A stretch of DNA of 64,000 nt from assembly GCA_038134525.1 (NCBI GenBank), contig JAYPVI010000013.1, positions 1 through 64,000 on the forward strand, written 5' to 3'. This DNA comes from GCA-002727735 sp038134525. Its GTDB lineage: Bacteria; Bacteroidota; Bacteroidia; Flavobacteriales_D; Parvicellaceae. This document shows, one piece after another, positions 27,000-34,813 of the stretch (positions are counted from its first letter, which is position 1; the number at the start of each line of letters is the position of its first letter). Position numbers and translations under genes: made by a program. Under the pieces are notes generated by a model that did no database searches, was not told where the DNA came from, and saw nothing but the letters and a program-made list of their open reading frames with translations.

Positions 27000-27673
27000 A
27001 TTGGAACGAATTTAATTCAACTGCTACCTTAGAGCAAAATCTATTAAGAAGAATAGAGCATCAGATTCAAATTTCCATTAAATCACAAGGTTTTGCAAAA
27101 TTGCTATTGTCTGGAGGATCTACTCCAATGAATTTATATCGAAAATTTAATTCATTCTTAATTGATTGGAACAAGGTGGAGATTGGACTTGTAGATGAAA
27201 GATGGGTTGAAAATGAAAGTGCTGATAGCAACTTTTATAATATTAAATTAGCGCTTGGTCAAGAAATTACTTCTTTAAGTTCATTTATTCCTATGGTTTA
27301 TGATTTAGATTCAGAGGATGAGAATTTAATTCAATGTAGAAAAAGAAATTATGGCTTTCTTGATGAAAAAACAATCGTTCTTTTAGGGATGGGAACAGAT
27401 GGTCATACGGCATCTATTTTCCCAAATACACACTCAACAGAATTAGCTCTTTCAGCTATTCATCCGGATATTCTTACAAATCAAGCACCTACTAATCCAA
27501 GTAAAAGGATTACACATAATTTGAAATCACTTTTAAACACACAGAAATTACTTTTATACGTGAAAGGAGAAAAGAAAAAAGAAGTGATTGGTAGTGCAAA
27601 AGAAAATCTACTTCCAATTAGTTATTGTATAAACTCTCATTCAGCACATTTAGAAATTTTTTGGTCACCTTAA
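26996..27673 (+). CDS. pgl: 6-phosphogluconolactonase
   Basis: This 225-residue protein of the DevB-type lactonase family shows LLSGGSTPMNLYRKF, VEIGLVDERWV and LLGMGTDGHTASIFP, the usual phosphosugar-binding motifs. It hydrolyses 6-phosphogluconolactone to 6-phosphogluconate. It overlaps zwf by 4 bases (ATGA) and edd by 1 base (TAATG). Confidence 0.94.
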   Translation: MNWNEFNSTATLEQNLLRRIEHQIQISIKSQGFAKLLLSGGSTPMNLYRKFNSFLIDWNKVEIGLVDERWVENESADSNFYNIKLALGQEITSLSSFIPMVYDLDSEDENLIQCRKRNYGFLDEKTIVLLGMGTDGHTASIFPNTHSTELALSAIHPDILTNQAPTNPSKRITHNLKSLLNTQKLLLYVKGEKKKEVIGSAKENLLPISYCINSHSAHLEIFWSP

Positions 27674-29481
27674 TGAAAAAACAACTCCAAAATATAACCC
27701 AAAGAATAATTGAGAGAAGTAAATCTTCCAGAGAGAAATATCTTCTTCAAATGGAGGATGCTATTCAAAATAAGGTGAATAGGTCTTCTTTAAGTTGTGG
27801 TAATCTTGCTCATGCTTTTGCGGGATGCGATTTGCATGAAAAGTCAGATTTAAAAGGGGAAAAAGCAGTAAATATTGGTATTGTAAGTGCTTACAATGAT
27901 ATGTTGTCAGCTCACAAGACGTATGAAGAATACCCTAAATTCATAAGAGAGCAAGCACAACGTATTGGAGCCGTTGCTCAAGTTGCTTCTTGTGTACCAG
28001 CCATGTGTGACGGAGTAACTCAAGGTCAACAAGGTATGGAGCTATCTCTTCTAAGTAGAGATGTAATTGCCATGTCAACGGCTATTGGATTATCGCACAA
28101 TATGTTTGACGCAGTAATGTGTTTGGGCATTTGTGATAAGATAGTTCCCGGTCTGCTTATTGGAGCACTGAAATTTGGTCATTTACCAACCATATTTGTT
28201 CCTGGAGGACCTATGCCAACAGGAATATCTAATGATGAAAAAAACAAAATTAGGCAAGATTTTGCACAAGGTAAAATCGCAAAAAAGGAACTTCTAGAGG
28301 GTGAATCTGCTTCCTATCATTCAAAAGGTACATGTACTTTTTATGGAACGGCAAACAGTAATCAGATGCTCATGGAAATCATGGGTTTACATCTTCCCGG
28401 TTCTTCCTTTGTGCCACCAAATTCCAGTTTAAGAGAAGAGCTGAACAAAGAGGCAGTTAGATTAGTAAAAGAAAACGCTAATTCTCATGTAGGACTTCTT
28501 AAAGATATTGTATCAGAAAAAACCATAGTTAATGGTTTAGTAGGTTTACTGGCAACTGGCGGTTCTACTAATTTGACATTACATATTATTGCTATTGCTG
28601 CTGCGGCAGGAATAAAGATTAATTGGCAAGATTTATCGGATATTTCAGAAAATGTTCCATTAATTACAAGAGTATATCCTAATGGAAAAGCAGATATCAA
28701 TGATTTTCACAACGCTGGTGGTATGACTATTTTAATAAATGAACTTTTGAAAAATGAGTTATTACACAATGATGTTCAAACCATATTAGGTAGTGGTCTT
28801 GAGAAATATACCCAATTCCCTGAATTGGGTAATAATAACAATCTTTATTATACTCAATCGGCTAAATCAAGTAAAAATGACGCCATCATAGCAACGCTTG
28901 ATAATCCATTTAGTCTTAATGGTGGTATACGAGTATTGAAAGGAAATTTGGGTACATCCGTTATTAAAGTGTCTTCAGTTGATCCTGAAAACTGGTATGT
29001 GAAGGCAGAGGCTATAGTTATTCATGAGCAAACCGATTTAAAAAAGATGTTTGATGACAAGTTACTTAATAAAGATTTCATTTTGGTTGTTAATTTCCAA
29101 GGTCCTAAAGCAAATGGAATGCCAGAACTGCATCAGTTAACTCCAATATTGTCAATTCTACAACATCAAGGACATAAAGTAGGCTTATTAACTGATGGAA
29201 GAATGTCTGGTGCATCTGGAAAAGTTCCTGCAGCCATTCACATCACACCAGAAGCAATGGATAATGGTAACATTGGAAAAGTTAAGAGTGGAGATTGGAT
29301 TGAATTAGACCCATTAAACTACAGTTTAAATGTGCTAGTAGATGAAAATGAATTAAACTCAAGAATTATGAAATCTCCCTCCAGAAAAGGTTATGGTAAT
29401 GGTGTAGAATTATTCCAAAACATGAGAAATATCATTTCTCCTAGTGAAGAAGGCGCATCAATTTTAAATTTAAATGGATAA
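27673..29481 (+). CDS. edd: 6-phosphogluconate dehydratase
   Basis: The start at ATG 27673 (one-base overlap with pgl) gives 602 residues; an upstream ATG at 27625 inside pgl is less likely. The protein belongs to the IlvD/Edd family, with iron-sulfur cysteines in SCVPAMCDGVTQGQ, CLGICDKIVPGL and GTCTFYGTANSNQ, and the conserved TDGRMSGASGKVPAAIH near the C-terminus. It dehydrates 6-phosphogluconate to KDPG, the step specific to Entner-Doudoroff. The neighbouring eda overlaps by 8 bases, which settles Edd rather than IlvD. Confidence 0.96.
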   Translation: MKKQLQNITQRIIERSKSSREKYLLQMEDAIQNKVNRSSLSCGNLAHAFAGCDLHEKSDLKGEKAVNIGIVSAYNDMLSAHKTYEEYPKFIREQAQRIGAVAQVASCVPAMCDGVTQGQQGMELSLLSRDVIAMSTAIGLSHNMFDAVMCLGICDKIVPGLLIGALKFGHLPTIFVPGGPMPTGISNDEKNKIRQDFAQGKIAKKELLEGESASYHSKGTCTFYGTANSNQMLMEIMGLHLPGSSFVPPNSSLREELNKEAVRLVKENANSHVGLLKDIVSEKTIVNGLVGLLATGGSTNLTLHIIAIAAAAGIKINWQDLSDISENVPLITRVYPNGKADINDFHNAGGMTILINELLKNELLHNDVQTILGSGLEKYTQFPELGNNNNLYYTQSAKSSKNDAIIATLDNPFSLNGGIRVLKGNLGTSVIKVSSVDPENWYVKAEAIVIHEQTDLKKMFDDKLLNKDFILVVNFQGPKANGMPELHQLTPILSILQHQGHKVGLLTDGRMSGASGKVPAAIHITPEAMDNGNIGKVKSGDWIELDPLNYSLNVLVDENELNSRIMKSPSRKGYGNGVELFQNMRNIISPSEEGASILNLNG

Positions 29482-30049
29482 ACAAAACGGCATACGTCAC
29501 ATATTATTCCAACACGAGGTTATTCCAGTTGTAACCTTCTCAACATTTGATCAAATTGAACATACGGTAAATCAACTTTTGAAGAGGGAAATTAAATGTA
29601 TTGAAATAACCCTGAGAAATGAAGTAAGTAGAAAAGCAGTTTCATTAGTAAGTGAAAAATATGGTCATCAAATTTCTGTAGGTGTTGGTACCGTAATCAA
29701 TTTAGATGATATTCAGTTTTGTGAATTAAATAACGTAGATTTCATAGTTAGTCCAGGTTCACCATCTTATTTACTGAAGTATTTGAATAATACTTCAATT
29801 CCATTTTTACCAGGAGTATCTACCATAAATGATATCATGAATGCAATGGAGTATGGATGCGATACACTAAAATTTTTTCCTGCAGAACTTTCTGGTGGAG
29901 TTAATATGTTAAAACAATTTAATGGGTTGTTTAACCGAATAAAATTTTGTCCAACTGGGGGTGTTAATGAATTTAATTACCAAGATTACCTTTCTTTAGA
30001 AAATGTAATAAGCGTAGGCGGATCTTGGATAATTAAAGAAAAAAAATAA
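29474..30049 (+). CDS. eda: 2-dehydro-3-deoxy-6-phosphogluconate aldolase
   Basis: The 191-residue TIM-barrel aldolase has the Glu in CIEITLRN, GVGTVINLDD, PGSPSYLL, FLPGVST and the Schiff-base Lys in LKFFPAELSGG. It splits KDPG into pyruvate and glyceraldehyde-3-phosphate. It is slightly shorter than the usual 205-215 residues but has all the key motifs. It follows edd with an 8-base overlap. Confidence 0.94.
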   Translation: MDKQNGIRHILFQHEVIPVVTFSTFDQIEHTVNQLLKREIKCIEITLRNEVSRKAVSLVSEKYGHQISVGVGTVINLDDIQFCELNNVDFIVSPGSPSYLLKYLNNTSIPFLPGVSTINDIMNAMEYGCDTLKFFPAELSGGVNMLKQFNGLFNRIKFCPTGGVNEFNYQDYLSLENVISVGGSWIIKEKK

Positions 30050-30053
30050 AAAT

Positions 30054-30908
30054 ATGATTTTAATTGCTGAAAGTGGGTCTACTAAAACAGACTGGGTCTT
30101 GATAGATAATAATAATGAGAAACAATATTTTAAAACGATAGGATTTAATCCTTTTTTTCATTCAACAGAGTTTATTGTTTCTACTGTTAAACAAAATAAA
30201 GAATTGACTTCTAATTTTGATCAAATCTCAAAAGTGTTTTTTTATGGAGCTGGTTGTTCAAGTGTAGAAATGAATCAAATAGTATTAAATGCCTTAAAGA
30301 AATTATTTCCCATTGCAGATTCAATTGTCGATCATGATCTTCTTGCTTGTGCATTAGCAACATATGAGGATGAGCCTTCTATTTCATGTATACTAGGAAC
30401 AGGATCTAATTCGTGCTATTTTGATGGTTATAAGATAAGAGAAGAAGTTCCAGCAATTGCTTACGTGCTTGGAGATGAAGGTTCAGGTGCTTATTATGGA
30501 AAAAAAATATTGAGAGATTACTTGTACAATCAACTTCCTGAAGATATAAAGTATGGTTTAGAAAATGAACTTCAAATTAATAAATCAACCATTTTTGAAC
30601 AAGTTTACATGAAGCCACATGCTAATGTTTATTTAGCATCATTTATGAAATTCATTTCTAAATTTAAGGATACAAATTATGTAACTAATATGGTAAAAGA
30701 AGGAATGAATGAATTTATTAAAATTCATGTTTGTTGTTTCCCTGAATCCAAACATGTTAAAACTCATTTTATAGGTTCGATTAGTAAGATTTATGAAAAT
30801 GAATTGAAATTTGCTGCTCAGAAAAACAACATCATTTTAGGGAATATCATTCAAAAACCAGTAGAGAATTTGGTGCATTATCACATGAGAAAACTAGCAC
30901 TGATTTAG
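30054..30908 (+). CDS. BadF/NAG-kinase family (ASKHA) sugar kinase, candidate glucokinase
   Basis: The 284-residue protein has the ASKHA ATP-binding motifs: phosphate-1 loop IAESGSTKTDW at the N-terminus, GAGCSS, phosphate-2 GTGSNSCYFDG and VLGDEGSGAYYGKKIL. This is the layout of BadF/BadG/BcrA/BcrD-type proteins, which in Bacteroidota are usually annotated as N-acetylglucosamine kinase. The last position in an Entner-Doudoroff operon, next to a maltose phosphorylase that releases free glucose, suggests it phosphorylates glucose; no other glucokinase is visible in the window. It starts 4 bases after eda. The substrate is inferred. Confidence 0.8.
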   Translation: MILIAESGSTKTDWVLIDNNNEKQYFKTIGFNPFFHSTEFIVSTVKQNKELTSNFDQISKVFFYGAGCSSVEMNQIVLNALKKLFPIADSIVDHDLLACALATYEDEPSISCILGTGSNSCYFDGYKIREEVPAIAYVLGDEGSGAYYGKKILRDYLYNQLPEDIKYGLENELQINKSTIFEQVYMKPHANVYLASFMKFISKFKDTNYVTNMVKEGMNEFIKIHVCCFPESKHVKTHFIGSISKIYENELKFAAQKNNIILGNIIQKPVENLVHYHMRKLALI

Positions 30909-30909
30909 T

Positions 30910-31302
30910 CTATTGAATTTCTGAAATTAATAAAGAATACAACTTTTTTTTAGATAATCTATTTCTCTCACAGTAGGTATTGATTACAAAATAAGTCTTA
31001 GAAAAAAAACTTTTTAATCTGGGATCAATTGTAAATTTTAATATCCCGTTGTTTCTATCGTTAGATGTTGAATATTTCTGCTCTTTCTTTTCTTTAAATA
31101 TGTTTTTATTTTCTTCTTTATGCTGTTGCAGATTCTCTTCTTTTGTATTAATACATTTCTCCCTTTTTTTATCACATTTTTGAACTGTTTTTGTCTTTTC
31201 GATTTCACATGAAGAAATTTGGCTTAAAGCAATCGTGCTTGTGCTTAATAAAAAAGAAATGATATATAAGAATCTTAAGAACAAATTGATTTTAAAATTC
31301 AA
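30910..31302 (-). CDS. Small secreted Lys/Glu-rich hypothetical protein
   Basis: This 130-residue open frame has a signal peptide (LRFLYIISFLLSTSTIALSQ, residues 9-28). The mature part is very rich in Lys, Glu and Asn with four Cys residues (SSCEIEKT, VQKCDKKREKCIN, NTYCERN). I do not recognise a family. It ends one base from the kinase stop and is head-to-head with the C25 protease gene, its start lying 73 bases from the start chosen for that gene. The clear signal peptide supports it; the charged low-complexity middle makes it uncertain. Confidence 0.5.
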   Translation of the reverse strand: MNFKINLFLRFLYIISFLLSTSTIALSQISSCEIEKTKTVQKCDKKREKCINTKEENLQQHKEENKNIFKEKKEQKYSTSNDRNNGILKFTIDPRLKSFFSKTYFVINTYCERNRLSKKKLYSLLISEIQ

Positions 31303-31375
31303 TAGTATGCAATATGATTTAAAATTGAAAATTCCAACGGAAATATTTAGTAAATTGTGGAAAAATTCCCATTAT

Positions 31376-34300
31376 ATGCTCTTAAGAAGCCTTCTAGTTC
31401 TATTATTTTCACCAATAGTTGTACTTTTTGCTCAACAAGTTTCATTCCCTAATACAGATTTTTTATTTGAAATGAATAAAATCCATGACAATAGTTATGA
31501 ATTTGAATTCAAATTAGATCAAATCACCTTATCTAAAATTTACACTAAAAATCAATATTTTACTTCTGTTAGTGCGGATGGATTTTATGAAAAACAAGAT
31601 ATTGGAAAGCCCGCATTACCTCAATTTAATGAGTTAATGGAAACACCTAATGGTGGAAAGGTGAAAATAACCATAAAAAATGCATCTTATCAGATTTTAA
31701 ATCTTAATCAGTTACAACTTCCAAAAATCATTCCTCATCAAAGATCGATTTCAAAAAGTGAAGATCCCTCAAAGGTGAACTTCGAACTGGATCAAAAATA
31801 TTATGCCCAAAACAAATTTGTTAGCCAAGATCTTGTAACTATTAAAACAAAAGGTATAATTCGTAAGCGTCAAATGTCTAGATTAGAAATTTGCCCATTT
31901 GAGTATGATCCTTCATCAAATTTGTTACGAGTTTATCACAATATAAAATTTCAGATTGAGTTTTTAAAAGGAGATTTAACACAAGATCGATTACGTAATT
32001 CAGCCTACAATCAGCTTGAATTTTCATCTCTTTTTAGTCGTTTTATCAATTTTGATAATGGCATTACAAACAAAGATTTTATTACTTCATACCCCACAAC
32101 ATATGTGATTGTATCAGATCGATCATTTGAGCAAGTTCTTCAACCATTTGTCGATTGGAAGTCCAAAAAAGGCTTTCACGTTATTGAGGCATATACAGAC
32201 AATCCTAATGTAGGTAATACTACTACTTCTATCAAAAATTATTTACAAAATTTATATAACAATCCAGGATCATATAATCCTCCCTCATATATTTTATTGG
32301 TAGGAGATGTAAATGAAATACCATCATTTAGTGGAACTCAAGGTAATCATATAAGTGATCTTTATTACGCTGAATATGATGGTAATGGTGATTTTTATGC
32401 AGATGTATATTATGGTAGATTTTCTTCATCAAATCCTCAAGAAATACAACATATGGTATCGAAGACTATAGATTATGAAATGTATAATTTTCAGGATCCA
32501 TCTTTTCTAGGAAACGCTGTTATGATATCTGGAGTTGATGCTGTAATGGCACCAACTTATGGTAATGGACAAATTAATTATGCAAATCAATATTACACTA
32601 ACTCTACTCATGGAATTAATTCACATACTTATTTATATCCTGCTTCAGGAAGTTCAGCTAGTCAAATTTTGACAGATGTAAATAATGGATGTGCAATAGC
32701 TAACTACACAGCTCATGGCTATTCCCAAGGTTGGGCTGATCCCGGATTTACGTGTGCTGATGTACATAACATGACAAATTTTGGAAAATTACCATTGATG
32801 ATTGGCAATTGTTGTCTATCTAATAAGTTTGATGATCCCGAGTGTTTTGGGGAAGCTTTATTAAGAGTTAGTAACAAAGGCGCGATTGGCTACATAGGTG
32901 GATCTAATAATACTTATTGGAACGAAGACTATTGGTTTGCAGTAGGGAACGGTTCAATCTTAGCTAATCCTACTTATAACTCTAATAATCTTGGTTTTTT
33001 TGATCGACTATTTCATGCCAATGGAGAACCTGAAACGGAGTGGTTCATTTCAAATGCTCAAATTATGATGGGAGGTAATCTTGCCGTAACTCAAGCAGGG
33101 GGAGCTGATGATTATTATAATGAAATTTATCATTTGATGGGTGACCCTTCGTTAATGACTTACCTAGGAATTCCTTCTGCTTTATCAGTTCAACATGATC
33201 AGGTTATTCCACTTGGTTTATCTATTGTTGACATCATTTCAGAGGAGGGTGCTTATGTTTCAATTTCACAGAATGGCATTACACTTAATGCTGGATTAAC
33301 TTCTTCAACTGGATCCATATCGTTGGATATTAGTGGAATGGTTAATATGGATTCTCTTTATGTAGTAGTTACAAAACAAAACAAAATACCCTACATGGGT
33401 GCCATTCAAATTATGCCTCCAAATGGAGTATTTATTTCAAATTCCAATAATGTCTTTAATGAGGTTTTAGGCAATTTTAATGGAGAAATAGATTTTGGAG
33501 AAACACATACAATTGATGCAACCTTAAAGAATTTTGGAAATGTAGATGCAGCTGGTGTTTTTGCCAAATTATCCTCCACAAATCCTTACTTGACTTTATT
33601 ATCAGATTCTTCACATTGGGGCTCCATACTTGCTGGTCAAAGTATTCAAAACACAAGTGCATTTAAAATTGATATTGCAGATAACACCCCTGACCAAGAA
33701 GTGATTCAGCTGCTAACTACAATTGAGGATAATCAAAATAATAATTGGTCCACTTATTTTAACATTAAGGTAAATTCTCCCAATACGAGCGCCACTAATT
33801 TGTGGATTGAGGATAATCAGTTTGGAAATGATAACGGACGACTCGATCCAGGAGAAATAGTGAGTATATACTTTCCTACAAAAAATAGTGGACATGCAGA
33901 CCATGTTAACTTAATTACTAATTTAACATCTAGTCACACTGGAATTCAATTTTTCAATAGTAGTGTTAACCTAGATTCATTGGCAGTATCAACTACAGAA
34001 GATGCTATTTTTAACGCTGTTATTGATTCTTCAATTTCATATGGTACGCCTGTCACTTTCACTTATGATATTATTGATGGAGGCTATGTAAATCAACAAC
34101 AGTTCACCTTAATTGTAGGACTTATTGTAGAAGATTTTGATGATGGTGGTATTTCTACATCAGGTTGGACTAATAATTATAGTTTCCCATGGATTCATGA
34201 CTCTCAAATTTATTACAGCAATAATTACTCCTTGACCTCTTCAAATTCCACTCATAATACTAGCTCAATACTTGAGCTAAATTTAAATGTAACTGAACAG

Positions 34301-34804
34301 TCTGATTTACAGTTCATGAAAAAGGTTTCATCTGAATCTGGATATGATTTTTTGAAATTTTTTATTGACAATGTGGAGATTGATTCGTGGAGTGGTGAAG
34401 ACGATTGGTCATTGCAGACTTACAGTATTAACCCTGGTAATCACCAGTTTAAATGGCAGTATACTAAAGATTTTAGTGTAAGTTCAGGACTAGATGCCGC
34501 CTGGATTGATGATGTTGTTTTTCCAATTGTGAACACTGGAAATAATCTAAATTCTTTATCATTTCAGATTAATGACTTGAAAATATATCCCAATCCAGTA
34601 AAAGATATTTTACACATTAAGTCTAACAATGAAATACATACCATAGCTATTTTAAGTCTAACAGGAAGACTAATTGATACATTTACTGATTTAAATACAA
34701 AATCAGTTCAGATACCTACCAATAACCTTAATTCTGGCTATTATATTTTTCAATTTGAAACATCTAATGGTGTTTTAAATAAAAATATTATCGTTTCTAA
34801 ATAA
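31376..34804 (+). CDS. T9SS-secreted gingipain-type (C25) cysteine protease
   Basis: The start at ATG 31376 gives 1142 residues and a good signal peptide (MLLRSLLVLLFSPIVVLFAQ); the frame stays open upstream to 31235, but that would add 47 residues before the signal. After a propeptide-like region (about 20-235) comes the C25 catalytic domain: TYVIVSD, ILLVGDVNEIPSF, DLYYAEYDGNGDFYADVYYGR, His447 in YTAHGYSQGW and adjacent Cys479/Cys480 in IGNCCLSNKF; Cys480 is the better match to gingipains. Ig-like domains follow, then a jelly-roll domain near 920-1040 and a T9SS type A sorting domain (LKIYPNPVKDILHI onward). It is probably an extracellular protease. The TonB receptor gene starts 10 bases downstream. 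Confidence 0.9.
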   Translation: MLLRSLLVLLFSPIVVLFAQQVSFPNTDFLFEMNKIHDNSYEFEFKLDQITLSKIYTKNQYFTSVSADGFYEKQDIGKPALPQFNELMETPNGGKVKITIKNASYQILNLNQLQLPKIIPHQRSISKSEDPSKVNFELDQKYYAQNKFVSQDLVTIKTKGIIRKRQMSRLEICPFEYDPSSNLLRVYHNIKFQIEFLKGDLTQDRLRNSAYNQLEFSSLFSRFINFDNGITNKDFITSYPTTYVIVSDRSFEQVLQPFVDWKSKKGFHVIEAYTDNPNVGNTTTSIKNYLQNLYNNPGSYNPPSYILLVGDVNEIPSFSGTQGNHISDLYYAEYDGNGDFYADVYYGRFSSSNPQEIQHMVSKTIDYEMYNFQDPSFLGNAVMISGVDAVMAPTYGNGQINYANQYYTNSTHGINSHTYLYPASGSSASQILTDVNNGCAIANYTAHGYSQGWADPGFTCADVHNMTNFGKLPLMIGNCCLSNKFDDPECFGEALLRVSNKGAIGYIGGSNNTYWNEDYWFAVGNGSILANPTYNSNNLGFFDRLFHANGEPETEWFISNAQIMMGGNLAVTQAGGADDYYNEIYHLMGDPSLMTYLGIPSALSVQHDQVIPLGLSIVDIISEEGAYVSISQNGITLNAGLTSSTGSISLDISGMVNMDSLYVVVTKQNKIPYMGAIQIMPPNGVFISNSNNVFNEVLGNFNGEIDFGETHTIDATLKNFGNVDAAGVFAKLSSTNPYLTLLSDSSHWGSILAGQSIQNTSAFKIDIADNTPDQEVIQLLTTIEDNQNNNWSTYFNIKVNSPNTSATNLWIEDNQFGNDNGRLDPGEIVSIYFPTKNSGHADHVNLITNLTSSHTGIQFFNSSVNLDSLAVSTTEDAIFNAVIDSSISYGTPVTFTYDIIDGGYVNQQQFTLIVGLIVEDFDDGGISTSGWTNNYSFPWIHDSQIYYSNNYSLTSSNSTHNTSSILELNLNVTEQSDLQFMKKVSSESGYDFLKFFIDNVEIDSWSGEDDWSLQTYSINPGNHQFKWQYTKDFSVSSGLDAAWIDDVVFPIVNTGNNLNSLSFQINDLKIYPNPVKDILHIKSNNEIHTIAILSLTGRLIDTFTDLNTKSVQIPTNNLNSGYYIFQFETSNGVLNKNIIVSK

Positions 34805-34813
34805 GATCATTCA

